Source: Mycetocola_A sp015752285 (lineage in GTDB: Bacteria; Actinomycetota; Actinomycetes; Actinomycetales; Microbacteriaceae). Taken from it: DNA of 64,000 nucleotides. A program made the translations under genes and the position numbers. The notes beneath the pieces are model-generated. The model was not told the DNA's origin and ran no database searches. It was given only the letters and a program-made list of their open reading frames with translations. Positions 1 to 8,210 of the stretch are shown one piece after another. Positions within the stretch are counted from its first letter, which is position 1, and the number at the start of each line of letters is the position of its first letter. The stretch lies in the NCBI RefSeq assembly GCF_015752285.1, contig NZ_JADOUY010000001.1, forward strand, positions 620,001 to 684,000, written 5' to 3'.

Positions 1-79
1 TGGGGTACAGCCAGCCGTTCCCCAGCACCGCGAACACCTCGTCTGGTGTCGCCTCGATGTAGCGGTAGTTGACGGACAT
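1..79 (-). CDS. SRPBCC-family protein, N-terminal fragment
   Basis: Only the first 26 codons are inside the window; the gene continues past base 1. The start ATG is the complement of 77-79. The visible protein begins MSVNYRYIEATPDEVFAVLG, which matches the N-terminus of START-like SRPBCC (polyketide cyclase/dehydrase) proteins: a first beta strand, then the pattern of a residue pair entering the ligand pocket. It is the second gene of a two-gene unit. Its start lies 7 bases after the stop of the FAD oxidoreductase, and the GGAGAA ribosome site overlaps that stop codon, so the two are probably co-translated. The ligand is unknown. Confidence 0.7.
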   Translation of the reverse strand, partial: MSVNYRYIEATPDEVFAVLGNGWLYP

Positions 80-86
80 GGTTCTC

Positions 87-1550
87 CTACAGGTTGGCGG
101 AATCGGGAGCGAGCGAGGGGGCAGACGACCGGCCGAACACGTCGTGCAGAGCGAGCAACGCGGCGTTGTAGCCGGGCAATCCGTGCACGCCTGGCCCCGG
201 TGGGGTGGAAGACGAGCACAGGTAGACGCCGTCGAGCGGTGTGCGCCAAGGCTGAGCGGAGAGCACGGGACGTGCGAGCAGCTGGGGCAGGTTGACGTCG
301 CCGGCAGAGATGTCGCCCCGCACGTAGTTGGGGTTGTAGTGCTGGTATTCGATGGCGGTCTTCGATGACGATGCGAGGATGAGATCACGGAACCCGGGGG
401 CGAAGCGCTCGATCTGCGCAATGATCGCCTCGGTCCGGTTGACCGTCGACCCGGCGGGAACGTGGGTATATGCCCAGAGGGTGTGCTTGCCCTCTGGCGC
501 ACGGCTGGGGTCGAAGCTGCTCGGCTGGGACACGAGCACGTAGGGGTTCTCCGGATGCCTGCCGCGAGCGACGTCCCGTTCGGCCCGGGCGATCTCGGCC
601 CGGGTTCCGCCGAGGTGCAGGGTGCCTGTCAGGGCAAGTTCCGGGTTCGTCCACGGCACCGGGCCCGACAGCGCGAAGTCGACCTTGGCCACGGCGTTGC
701 CGTACCTGAACCGGCTGAGCCTGGCCGAGTACCCGGCCGGGAGGCGATTGCCGGCGATCTGCTGGAGTCCGCGAGGGCTGGTATCGAGCAGCACGGCACG
801 GCTCGGTTCGAGTTCACGGAGGCTGGTGACCTCGTGGCCGGTGATGATCTCGCCGCCGTGCGCGACGACATCCGCCGCCATCGCGTCGACGATGCTCTGG
901 CTGCCGCCGACCGGGATCGGCCAGCCGCCGGCGTGGGCGTAGGTGGCGAGAACGAGGCCCGCTGCGGCCGGCGCGAGGCCGGGCAGCGGACGGATCGGAT
1001 GAGCGAGCACGCCGGTGAGGAGCGCAGGGGCGACGTCGCCCTTCCAGCGGGCGTTCCAGAACGGGCCGCCCTGTTCGAGCACACGCAGGCCGAAGCGGGT
1101 GAGGGTGATCGGATGCCGCGGAACGCGCAACGGGGAGGTCGATGTGAACTGCGCGATGGCATCCGCGTTTCCGGAGAGGGGTTCGAACAGGTGTTTCCAG
1201 GCCCGTCCGTCGACGCCGAGGCTGTCTGCGGTGCGCTCGAGGGAGCGCCAGGCCAGGCCGGCTTCGCCGTGGTCGAGCGGGTGTGCGTATGCGATGTCAG
1301 GGTTGACGAAGTCGATGCGGTCGGTGAGGCCGAACTTCTGGAAGAACCCGGATGCGTACGCCATCGGGTGCACGGCGGAGCAGACGTCGTGGTGGAAGCC
1401 GGGGAGTGTCACTTCCGAGGTGCGGGCACCTCCACCGATGGTGTCTGCGCGTTCGTAGACGCGGACGGAGACGCCCGCTCTCGCGAGCGTCACCGCGGCT
1501 GCCAGACCGTTCGGTCCGGCTCCGATCACAAGGGCATCTGGCTGAGTCAT
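87..1550 (-). CDS. FAD/NAD(P)-dependent oxidoreductase, phytoene-desaturase-like
   Basis: A 487-residue protein. The N-terminus (ALVIGAGPNGLAAAVTLARAG, about residues 6-26) is a Rossmann dinucleotide-binding motif GxGxxG, with the acidic residue ending beta-2 at VYERAD. The C-terminus has the second FAD-contact block GVHGLPGYNAALLAL. Overall it matches the CrtI/amine-oxidase-like NAD(P)/FAD oxidoreductases common in actinobacteria as single genes, not in carotenoid operons. No other carotenoid gene is near, so the substrate is unknown. It is followed at once by an SRPBCC gene, an arrangement that may pair a lipid-binding protein with the enzyme (inference). No strong ribosome site precedes the ATG. 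Confidence 0.8.
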   Translation of the reverse strand: MTQPDALVIGAGPNGLAAAVTLARAGVSVRVYERADTIGGGARTSEVTLPGFHHDVCSAVHPMAYASGFFQKFGLTDRIDFVNPDIAYAHPLDHGEAGLAWRSLERTADSLGVDGRAWKHLFEPLSGNADAIAQFTSTSPLRVPRHPITLTRFGLRVLEQGGPFWNARWKGDVAPALLTGVLAHPIRPLPGLAPAAAGLVLATYAHAGGWPIPVGGSQSIVDAMAADVVAHGGEIITGHEVTSLRELEPSRAVLLDTSPRGLQQIAGNRLPAGYSARLSRFRYGNAVAKVDFALSGPVPWTNPELALTGTLHLGGTRAEIARAERDVARGRHPENPYVLVSQPSSFDPSRAPEGKHTLWAYTHVPAGSTVNRTEAIIAQIERFAPGFRDLILASSSKTAIEYQHYNPNYVRGDISAGDVNLPQLLARPVLSAQPWRTPLDGVYLCSSSTPPGPGVHGLPGYNAALLALHDVFGRSSAPSLAPDSANL

Positions 1551-1746
1551 TGGTCGTCAGTATGGCATCGGGGCGAATGATGCGGAGACCCCTTGACGGC
1601 ATCCCGCCACACCCGAAGGTGGGTGCCGTACAGGCCACAGACGCGTGGCGTTCACGTAACGTTCGGAATACTCTGGTCGAATAGTGACGTAACCGAACCA
1701 TGGTGTTAGGGAACGAGCAGCACCGCCAAACCCGATTGGACGGATT

Positions 1747-2706
1747 GTGACTACGCGAACGGCCGAGTACCCGAGGCCGGATCACTTCATACTTCACATC
1801 AGCGACACGCATCTGCTCGCCGGAGGCAACAAGCTTTACGGTTCAGTAGACAGCGAGACGCACCTCAGGCAGGTATTCACCGAACTTGAGGCCTCCGGGG
1901 GTCGCCCCGAAGCCATCGTCTTCACCGGAGACCTCGCCGACCGGGGTGAGCCCGAAGCCTACGAGCGCATCAGGCGCATCGTCGATCCGGTCGCCAGCCG
2001 CCTCGGCTCCCGGGTCATCTGGGTCATGGGCAACCATGACAAGCGCGAAGCGTTCCGCGAAGGACTCTTCAACGAGGTGCCGACCGCGCGCCCCGTCGAC
2101 CGGGTCTACGACGTGAACGGGCTGCGGATCATCACGCTCGACACGACGGTACCCGGCCACCACTACGGTGCGGTCACGAGCGATCAGCTCGACTGGCTGG
2201 CCGAGGAACTCTCGGTCCCTGCCCCCGACGGCACCATCCTGGCTCTTCACCACCCGCCTGTGCCGAGCATGCTCGACCTCGCGGCGAGCGTGGAACTCCG
2301 TGACCAGGCCGGGCTCGCCGAGGTTCTCGAGGGAACAGACGTGCGCAGCATCCTCGCCGGTCATCTCCACTATTCGTCGACGGCGATGTTCGCAGGTATC
2401 CCGGTTTCTGTGGCGTCGGCCACCTGTTACACACAAGACCTCACCGTGCCGATCGGAGGCACGCGCGGCCGCGACGGCGCTCGGGCGTTCAACCTCGTGC
2501 ACGTGTACCCGAACACGGTGTTGCACTCGGTCGTTCCCCTGGGCAGCTTCCCGACGCTCGACTACATCGATGCCGACGAGAGTGCTCGCCGCCTGGCAGC
2601 CCTCGGAGTGAGCATCACGGCACCGTTGAGCTTCGAGTCGCTCGGAAGCGAGCCGCTCGTGTCGTCGAGTGCGCCACCGACAGAGGCGATCCCCGTTCTG
2701 AGTTGA
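1747..2706 (+). CDS. Calcineurin-like phosphodiesterase (CpdA/Rv0805 type)
   Basis: A 319-residue metallophosphoesterase. All blocks of the class III cyclic nucleotide phosphodiesterase family are present in order: ISDTHL (Asp20, His22), FTGDLADRG (about 59-67), WVMGNHDKR (about 95-103), ALHHPP (about 165-170) and LAGHLHYS (about 200-207). These ligate a dinuclear metal centre. The closest described relative by layout is mycobacterial Rv0805, which hydrolyses 2',3'- and 3',5'-cAMP; the physiological substrate here is inferred. The start is GTG. The 196-base upstream gap is divergent with the FAD oxidoreductase, so each gene has its own promoter there. Confidence 0.88.
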   Translation: MTTRTAEYPRPDHFILHISDTHLLAGGNKLYGSVDSETHLRQVFTELEASGGRPEAIVFTGDLADRGEPEAYERIRRIVDPVASRLGSRVIWVMGNHDKREAFREGLFNEVPTARPVDRVYDVNGLRIITLDTTVPGHHYGAVTSDQLDWLAEELSVPAPDGTILALHHPPVPSMLDLAASVELRDQAGLAEVLEGTDVRSILAGHLHYSSTAMFAGIPVSVASATCYTQDLTVPIGGTRGRDGARAFNLVHVYPNTVLHSVVPLGSFPTLDYIDADESARRLAALGVSITAPLSFESLGSEPLVSSSAPPTEAIPVLS

Positions 2707-2735
2707 GGCGCGGTCCACCCGCTCAGTGACGCAGG

Positions 2736-4460
2736 CTAAACGGCATCCGTCGCTGCGTGATCGCTCGAGTGCATGGCGACCTCGGTCTCCCAGGGCGCAG
2801 CGAACGGAAAGTAGTGCTCGAGGAACTCGGTCACGGCGTCGGTGCGCTTCTCGACCGAGATCTCGGGCTTCGAGCCGTCGTTCAGGCAGAACATGTCCTG
2901 GTCGCGACGCTTCAGCAACCGCTGCATCGACGGCAGTGCCGATCGCAGCGTGGTCTCGATGTACTTCACCCGAGCGGTCGTCTGAACCACCGCCCGCCCG
3001 GTCATGAGTCCGTAGTAGTGGTACAGCGAGTTGGTGACCGAAATGTCGGTGGCCGATCGGAAGCGACTGGCCGCCGTGCGGGCGAACTCCTCGGGGAACT
3101 CGTTCTCGAGCTCCTGCAACACGCTTCGACGCATCGGAGCGGCCGAGTGCTCGAGGTGCCGGGTCGTGACCTTGCCGAAGCGTTCCCTCAGCAGGCCACG
3201 GTTCACACGGGCCGCGTTCTCGTACCCGCTGCGTGACGGGTCGCTGTCGCCCAGCCCGATGCGGGTGGCCGCCTCGACGAACTTCGTGATCCCGCCGGGT
3301 GAGAAGAAGATGTCAGGTGCGATCGGCCGACCGAAGAACATGTCGTCGTTGGAGTAGAGAAAGTGCTCGGCGAGGCCGTCGATGTGGTGCAGTTGCGCCT
3401 CGACGGCGTGCGAGTTGTGGGTCGGCAGCACGCTGGTGTCGGCGAAGTGGTCCTCGCTGCGCACGAGTGTGACGGACGGATGCTCCGCGAGCCACGCCGG
3501 GCGCGGCGAGTCGGTCACGATGAAGATCCGACGAACCCAGGGCGCGAACATGTAGACGCTGCGGAGTGCGTACTTGAGTTCGTTGATCTGCCTGAAACGG
3601 GCATCCGAGTCGTCGCCGTCTCCGACCACGTAGCTCTGCATCCGCTTGGCGCGTGCACGCTGGAACTCTTCACTCGACCCGTCGACCCAGGAGAACACCA
3701 TGTCGATGTCGAAGCTCACGTCGCTGGCGAGCTCGGCGAACATGTTCTGCAGGGTCGGCCAGGTCTGGCCGAACATCTCGACGGTGTCTTCGATCGCCTC
3801 CGAGCGCGGCAGCCACCGGCGCATGAGTGCATTCTCGACCGGCGCAACGATCTCGTCTTCACCGAAGCGCCACAGTTCGAGCTGCACGGCAGTGTCCGGG
3901 CCGTAGCGCAGACGGCCGATCGGCTCGATGCGCGGGCGGTAGAGCCGGAAGACGGACCGCTTGCGGTGCGCGGTCAGGGCGCCGTCTGCGAGGAGCATCG
4001 CCGGGGCATCCGGTTTCTTCGATCGCTTGCCACTCTGCAGAGCGGCGGCGTCGAGTGGCTTCGCGTAGAAGGGTTCGTCGGCGAACGCGTCGGCGAACGC
4101 GGCGGTGAGCTCTTTGCGGCACTTGCGGTCAACGGCGATCACGAGGTTGTCGCTCGATCCGCGCACGAGCAGGTACGGGATGGCTGCGCGTTCAAGAACG
4201 CGACGAAGCGAGAGGATGTCTGTGATCATCGACTCCCGCGGGGTCAGGTGACCGTTGATGAGGGTGTACTCACCCTTGCGCAGCACTACGTCGTCGCGGG
4301 TGAACCTGCTGGCGCGCATGCCGTTCGAGAGCAGCACGAACTCGGGGGTGTCGCTGATGATCGGCATCGAAGCGGTGATGGGGTCATCGCGGCGGAACGC
4401 GTCGACGGAGTTCTCGGTCTGATTTGCGTGATGCTTGTTAACTGACGTCTCAATCGCCAC
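2736..4460 (-). CDS. Stealth-family sugar-phosphate transferase
   Basis: A 574-residue protein with the four conserved regions of the Stealth family: CR1 (IDMVFSWVDG, about residue 252), CR2 (RQINELKYALRSVYMFAPWV then IFIVTD, about 290-316), CR3 (THNSHAVEAQLHHI then YSNDDMFFG, about 347-378) and CR4 (about 465-490). Described members transfer sugar-1-phosphate to glycans, as in GlcNAc-1-phosphate transferase and bacterial capsule phosphotransferases. A role in a phosphodiester-linked cell-surface polymer follows from the family. The N-terminal 230 residues are a separate lineage-specific domain. The start is GTG with GGGAAAG almost touching it, so a slightly later start cannot be excluded. 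It is a single gene, convergent with the phosphodiesterase. Confidence 0.85.
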   Translation of the reverse strand: MAIETSVNKHHANQTENSVDAFRRDDPITASMPIISDTPEFVLLSNGMRASRFTRDDVVLRKGEYTLINGHLTPRESMITDILSLRRVLERAAIPYLLVRGSSDNLVIAVDRKCRKELTAAFADAFADEPFYAKPLDAAALQSGKRSKKPDAPAMLLADGALTAHRKRSVFRLYRPRIEPIGRLRYGPDTAVQLELWRFGEDEIVAPVENALMRRWLPRSEAIEDTVEMFGQTWPTLQNMFAELASDVSFDIDMVFSWVDGSSEEFQRARAKRMQSYVVGDGDDSDARFRQINELKYALRSVYMFAPWVRRIFIVTDSPRPAWLAEHPSVTLVRSEDHFADTSVLPTHNSHAVEAQLHHIDGLAEHFLYSNDDMFFGRPIAPDIFFSPGGITKFVEAATRIGLGDSDPSRSGYENAARVNRGLLRERFGKVTTRHLEHSAAPMRRSVLQELENEFPEEFARTAASRFRSATDISVTNSLYHYYGLMTGRAVVQTTARVKYIETTLRSALPSMQRLLKRRDQDMFCLNDGSKPEISVEKRTDAVTEFLEHYFPFAAPWETEVAMHSSDHAATDAV

Positions 4461-4617
4461 CTTTCCCGATGGGTTCGCCCGGAGGCGAAGAATGCGCTGT
4501 CGCAGAGCGCGAGCGGCTCGACCGGATGTCGGCGCTGCGTGCTCATTCTAAGGGCGACGGCTGAACACGAGGACGACGCCGTATTCGGGGGCGGATGCCG
4601 GGGGTTCGGAGACGGCG

Positions 4618-4651
4618 ACGGCCCCGGTCCGCCGCAGCGAATCGGGGCCGT
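4618..4651 (-). terminator. Hairpin after the F420-reductase-like gene
   Basis: Inverted repeat ACGGCCCCG / CGGGGCCGT with a 16-base loop, 18 bases downstream of the stop of the minus-strand gene at 4669. No T-run follows on that strand, so termination is only probable. A near-identical stem (ACGGCCCC/GGGGCCGT) recurs at 6548-6587. Confidence 0.4.
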
Positions 4652-4668
4652 TTCGACATGAACGGGTG

Positions 4669-5283
4669 TTACTTGACGAGTGCGAATCCGGCGGCCCAGG
4701 AGATCTTCTCGTCGGCGGCGAGAGTGAGTTGCAGGAATCCGAGAGCCTCGAGTTCGCGGGCACGCTTGAGCGAGCCGGCGTCGACGGCGGTGAGTCCGCC
4801 GTCATCGACGACGGCCGCGAAGGTGGCTTTGGCGCCGGCGTCGTCACCGGCGATGAGCACAGTCGTCGTCGCATCGCCGATCAACCCGGTCGCGAGCGTG
4901 GCGGCAAAGTTCGTGTTGAGTGCCTTGAGCACCTGAGCGCCCGGGACCTGGGCGGCGATCCCGGCTGCTGCCGAGCTGTCAGCAGGGACGACGAGGTCGT
5001 CGAAGGTGGCGAAGTCGACCGGGTTGGTGAGGTCGACGACGATTCTGCCGTCGAGCTGGCCGGCGTATGCGCCGAGAACATCGGCGAGGGCCGGGTAGGG
5101 GAGCGCGAGAATGACGACATCACCAGTGATCGGGTCGCCGACCACTCCGGCACTGACACGGGAATCGACCGCGGCCTTGTCGGCGTCGCGGGCGAGAACC
5201 TGCACCGCATTGCCTCCGGCGAGAGCGACTCCGGCGAATGCTGAACCCATGTTGCCTGCTCCGATGATGGTGACGTTGGCCAT
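4669..5283 (-). CDS. NADPH-dependent F420 reductase-like (NADP oxidoreductase)
   Basis: A 204-residue single-domain Rossmann protein. It opens MANVTIIGAGNMGSAFAGVA (GxGxxG at about 8-13), followed by VILALPYPALADVL and VVDLTNPVDF, then VLKALNTNFA, the order seen in F420-dependent NADP oxidoreductases (PF03807). Family members move hydride between F420H2 and NADP+, though many short actinobacterial paralogs have no tested activity. It is divergent from a MarR regulator, and the 101-base gap holds two palindromes, so it is probably that regulator's target. GGAGAA precedes the ATG. A ligand-responsive redox role is inferred from this pairing. Confidence 0.82.
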   Translation of the reverse strand: MANVTIIGAGNMGSAFAGVALAGGNAVQVLARDADKAAVDSRVSAGVVGDPITGDVVILALPYPALADVLGAYAGQLDGRIVVDLTNPVDFATFDDLVVPADSSAAAGIAAQVPGAQVLKALNTNFAATLATGLIGDATTTVLIAGDDAGAKATFAAVVDDGGLTAVDAGSLKRARELEALGFLQLTLAADEKISWAAGFALVK

Positions 5284-5316
5284 GCTGTTCTCCTTGGATT
5301 CCGGGCTTCGACCCGA

Positions 5317-5336
5317 TTAGTTGTTGATACAACTAA
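5317..5336. promoter_or_regulatory. Palindromic operator 1 of the MarR pair
   Basis: Inverted repeat TTAGTTGT-TGAT-ACAACTAA with perfect 8-base arms, in the divergent gap between the F420-reductase-like gene and marR. AT-rich against its surroundings and of the size MarR dimers bind. TTGATA inside it could serve as a -35 box for the rightward gene. Confidence 0.72.
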
Positions 5337-5349
5337 CGCTAATCCTTAT

Positions 5350-5367
5350 TACTTGTAGCGTCAAGTA
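5350..5367. promoter_or_regulatory. Palindromic operator 2 of the MarR pair
   Basis: Inverted repeat TACTTG-TAGCGT-CAAGTA, 33 bases (about three helical turns) after the first palindrome and 17 bases before the marR start. Probable second binding site, giving autoregulation. Confidence 0.6.
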
Positions 5368-5384
5368 TTTGCTAGACTGGGGTC

Positions 5385-5876
5385 ATGGACGACACCCGCT
5401 GGCTCACTCCCGACGAACTGCGCGCCTGGACGAGGTTCGTCGCCGTCGTCGAACTGCTTCCCGGCATCCTCGACTCCCAGCTGCAGCGCGACGCCGAGCT
5501 CAGTCACTTCGAGTACTTCGTGCTCGCCATGTTGTCTGAGTCTCCGCAGAGGACGCTGCGGATGACGGGGCTCGCGTCGGCGACGAACGCCACGCTTCCG
5601 CGTCTCTCGCACGTCGTCTCGCGGCTCGAGAAGCGCGGGTTCGTGGAACGGACCGCGTGCGCCGAAGACCGCCGGGCGACGAACGCCACCCTGACGGATG
5701 CCGGCTGGCGCAAGGTCGTGGAGACTGCTCCGGGGCATGTGGAGACGGTGCGCGAGAACGTGCTCGAGCCGCTCACCGAGGAGGATGTGGCCGACCTCGA
5801 CCGGGTGATGGGGCGGGTGCTCGCCAAACTCGACCCTGAGCACCGGTTCAACGCCGCGGTGACCCGCACGGACTGA
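5385..5876 (+). CDS. MarR-family transcriptional regulator
   Basis: A 163-residue winged helix-turn-helix protein. Recognition-helix region about residues 60-85 (MTGLASATNATLPRLSHVVSRLEKRGFVER), then the MarR wing with the EDRRATNATLTDAG pattern (DxRxxxxxLT) at about 91-104. N- and C-terminal helices form the dimer interface. It is transcribed away from the F420-reductase-like gene, with two palindromes between them. In the family this usually means repression of itself and its neighbour until a small phenolic or oxidant ligand binds. Confidence 0.9.
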   Translation: MDDTRWLTPDELRAWTRFVAVVELLPGILDSQLQRDAELSHFEYFVLAMLSESPQRTLRMTGLASATNATLPRLSHVVSRLEKRGFVERTACAEDRRATNATLTDAGWRKVVETAPGHVETVRENVLEPLTEEDVADLDRVMGRVLAKLDPEHRFNAAVTRTD

Positions 5877-5979
5877 CGCCGTTCTGCCTGCCGCGCGTCA
5901 CGGCATCCGTCCGCGCCCTGTCAAGGCCCCACCTGGTTTCGGGTCGCCCGCGTAACGTGGCCAGCCGGAAAGGAGCACT

Positions 5980-6531
5980 ATGACACACACACTCTCAGGC
6001 AAGAAGGTCGCCTTCCTCCTCACGGACGGCTACGAAGACTCAGAACTCACGAGCCCCTGGCAGGCGGTGACGGATGCCGGCGCGAGCGCCGTCCTCGTCT
6101 CCCCCGAACTCGGAACGCTCACCGGCAAGAACGGGCACACGCAAGAGGCAGACGTTCGCGCTGCTGAAGCCACGTCGAACAACTTCGACGCACTCGTGCT
6201 GCCTGGTGGCGTCGTGAACGCCGACCACCTGCGCATGAGCGCGGACGCGGTGGCGTTCGCCCACGCTTTCTTCCAGGACCACAAGCCGGTCGGCGTCATC
6301 TGCCACGGCGCCTGGCTGCTCATCGAAGCCGACGTCGTTCGTGGTCGCGAGCTGACGAGCTACCCGAGCCTCAAGACCGACCTTCTCAACGCCGGTGCCA
6401 ACTGGGTCGACGAAGAAGTCATCGTCGACAGCGGGCTCGTCTCGAGCAGGACCCCTGACGACCTGCTTGCGTTCAACGCGAAGCTCGTCGAAGAGATCTC
6501 AGAGGGCGAGCACGAGGGTCAGACCCCGTAG
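5980..6531 (+). CDS. DJ-1/PfpI-family protein (type 1 glutamine amidotransferase-like)
   Basis: A 183-residue protein. Contains VAFLLTDGYEDSELTSPW with the conserved Glu of the PfpI family, LVLPGGVVNAD, and the nucleophile elbow GVICHGAWLL, where Cys and the next His form the family's catalytic pair. Full length for YraA/PfpI-type proteins. Described activities in the family include glyoxalase III or debated deglycase functions and general stress protection. AAGGAG sits 5 bases before the ATG. It stands alone, followed by a hairpin shared with the convergent PPOX gene. Confidence 0.88.
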   Translation: MTHTLSGKKVAFLLTDGYEDSELTSPWQAVTDAGASAVLVSPELGTLTGKNGHTQEADVRAAEATSNNFDALVLPGGVVNADHLRMSADAVAFAHAFFQDHKPVGVICHGAWLLIEADVVRGRELTSYPSLKTDLLNAGANWVDEEVIVDSGLVSSRTPDDLLAFNAKLVEEISEGEHEGQTP

Positions 6532-6547
6532 CCTTGCCGATCCTGAC

Positions 6548-6587
6548 ACGGCCCCGCTCGAGTGATTCGTCGCTCCGGTGGGGCCGT
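6548..6587. terminator. Hairpin between convergent pfpI-like and PPOX genes
   Basis: ACGGCCCC / GGGGCCGT stem with a 24-base loop, 16 bases after the PfpI-family stop and 7 bases past the stop of the minus-strand gene. On the + strand it is followed by the pyrimidine-rich TCTCGTTCT. Probably a shared terminator. Confidence 0.5.
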
Positions 6588-6594
6588 TCTCGTT

Positions 6595-6996
6595 CTAGCG
6601 GCCGAGCACCTTGTCGATCGACATGACGAGGATCACCCGGTCGGGGCTGTCCGGTGGAGCCTCCTGGGTGGCATTGCCGTACCGCTTGCCGAGCCGCACA
6701 TAGAAGGCGCCGGTCGGGTCCTCGCGCACGTCGGTCAGGGAGCCGCGCACCTCGATGTAGCTGAGCGGTTTCGCCGGGTCGAAGATCGAGAACGCCATCG
6801 ACGGGTTCTTCTGCAGGTTGCGATACTTCGCCCGCTTCGTCGTGTGGGTGAAGAGCAGGTGCTCGCCGTCGAACTCGAACCACATCGGGTTCACCTGGGC
6901 GGTGCCGTCCGGGCGCACGGTTGCGAGGCTGCCGAAGTTCGGATCGGTGACCAAATGTGTCAGGTGTTCAGGAATCTGTGAACTCATGCTTCCCAT
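6595..6996 (-). CDS. PPOX-class F420-dependent oxidoreductase
   Basis: A 133-residue split-barrel flavin/deazaflavin-binding protein. Blocks NFGSLATVRPDGTAQVNPMWFEFDGEHLLF and RAKYRNLQKNPSMAFSIFDP, then YIEVRGSLTDV, are the signature of Rv1155-type PPOX proteins, which in actinobacteria bind F420. Length is typical. Two in-frame ATGs (complement of 6994-6996 and 6985-6987) are possible. GGGAAG is close to the second, which would start the protein MSSQ. The gene supports an F420-using organism, together with the F420-reductase-like gene nearby. The substrate is unknown. Confidence 0.85.
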   Translation of the reverse strand: MGSMSSQIPEHLTHLVTDPNFGSLATVRPDGTAQVNPMWFEFDGEHLLFTHTTKRAKYRNLQKNPSMAFSIFDPAKPLSYIEVRGSLTDVREDPTGAFYVRLGKRYGNATQEAPPDSPDRVILVMSIDKVLGR

Positions 6997-7099
6997 TCAA
7001 GCGGATTCTGCGCTCACCGCGTTGTCCACAGGCATCCGTTTCTCCACAGATGACGGACGCCGCGGCACCGGGGCCGCGGCGATGGTCACCATGGGTGGC

Positions 7100-7525
7100 A
7101 TGACTGACATCAGCGCCGAAACGGCCGAGAACGAACCGCTCGTCACAGACGAGCTCATTGAACAACGTGTGCGGGCGATCGTCGGCCGTGCATGCCGGCG
7201 GCAGGTCTGGATGCTGTTCCTTGACGAGGACGACGTGCAGATTCCGCTGATCCTGCCGATGGCCGACTATCCACCCTTCCCTGGCGAAGGCAACGCCGCT
7301 GTGTTCGCCGCTCGGGTGAGTGAGATCGTCGAGGTCGCGGGCGCAGCGCGGGTGATCTTCGTGTGGGAGCGCTACGCCGGCGAACAGCTCACCTCGACCG
7401 AACGCGCCTGGGCGAGGGAACTCCAGAAGGCCTGCCTCAGCGAAGGCGTGCAGGTCCGGGCACAGGTACTCAGCCACAAGCGCGGAGTGCGTTGGATGGC
7501 GCCCGAAGACTACCTCGAGCTCTGA
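7100..7525 (+). CDS. Conserved hypothetical protein of about 141 residues
   Basis: Not recognised by name. The protein is acidic, with an N-terminal segment ELIEQRVRAIVGRACRRQVWMLFLDED, then beta-rich IPLILPMADYPPFPG, and an alpha/beta segment VAGAARVIFVWERYAGEQLTSTERAWARELQKAC ending in RWMAPEDYLEL. The start is uncertain: ATGs at 7082, 7091 and 7100 are in frame, and longer readings would run into the divergent PPOX gene. No strong ribosome site decides. It is convergent with the stress-protein gene, 4 bases apart. Possibly a stress-response accessory, but nothing in the sequence proves this. Confidence 0.65.
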   Translation: MTDISAETAENEPLVTDELIEQRVRAIVGRACRRQVWMLFLDEDDVQIPLILPMADYPPFPGEGNAAVFAARVSEIVEVAGAARVIFVWERYAGEQLTSTERAWARELQKACLSEGVQVRAQVLSHKRGVRWMAPEDYLEL

Positions 7526-7529
7526 GCGG

Positions 7530-8075
7530 CTAGAGATCCACCGACTTGTTCTCGCCGACATCCGGCTCGGAGCGCGTGACGACTGCCTTGGCGATCTTGA
7601 AGGCGGTGACAACTCCCGGCTCGGTCGACGCCCAGTATTCGGCGGATTCAGCATCGACACGGATGAGGGCGACAGTCGGATCGTCCTTGCCGTCGGGGAA
7701 CCAGGCCTCGACCATCGGCGTCCACAGTTCGTCGACCTTCTCCCGGTCGTGCACCACCGTCGCCCGGCCGGCGATCGAGAGATACCCCTTGCCGGATTCG
7801 AACGCCGCGTTGACCTGGTCGTGCCCACGGATGTCATCGACCTTCGAGCTGGGGTCCTGGGTGAAGAACCAGAGGTCACCGTCGAAGTCCGTCTCCTGAA
7901 CGGCGAGCGGCCGACTGTGGAGGTGGCCGGTGGCAGTGACCGTGGTGACGAGAGCGATCCGAGCCGCCTTGATCAGGGCCGCGATCGTCTTCATGTCCGC
8001 GTCATCGGCCGGAATGAACGTGCCGGTGGGGACAGCGTGGGTGGGGGGCGTGGTGGACTCATCGCTGGACGTCAT
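7530..8075 (-). CDS. Pyridoxamine 5'-phosphate oxidase-fold general stress protein (GS26 type)
   Basis: A 181-residue split-barrel protein. IALVTTVTATGHLHSRPLAV, then GDLWFFTQDPSSKVDDIRGHDQVNAAF and GYLSIAGRATVVHDREKVDELWTPMVEAWFPDGKDDP match the general stress protein 26 family (FMN-binding, PF16242). The start is set by GAGGAG 9 bases upstream of the ATG; an upstream in-frame ATG lacks a ribosome site. Its stop is only 4 bases from the convergent hypothetical gene. Role inferred from the family: flavin-binding stress protein of unknown reaction. Confidence 0.85.
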   Translation of the reverse strand: MTSSDESTTPPTHAVPTGTFIPADDADMKTIAALIKAARIALVTTVTATGHLHSRPLAVQETDFDGDLWFFTQDPSSKVDDIRGHDQVNAAFESGKGYLSIAGRATVVHDREKVDELWTPMVEAWFPDGKDDPTVALIRVDAESAEYWASTEPGVVTAFKIAKAVVTRSEPDVGENKSVDL

Positions 8076-8210
8076 GTGTGGGGCTCCTCGTTCTGGTCTG
8101 AGCGCGCCGTGGTGGTGAGGCACGCGACTGTGCTGAACCGGGTCTGTGCTGAACCGTACGCCGCGGCATCGGCGGTTCTCAACCGCTTGACATGCTGCTC
8201 GGCTGGTCGG

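Noticed and set aside
462..1580. 372-residue ORF antisense to the FAD oxidoreductase
   Set aside because: Composition is Arg/Gly/Ala-rich without domains; the opposite strand has clear FAD motifs.
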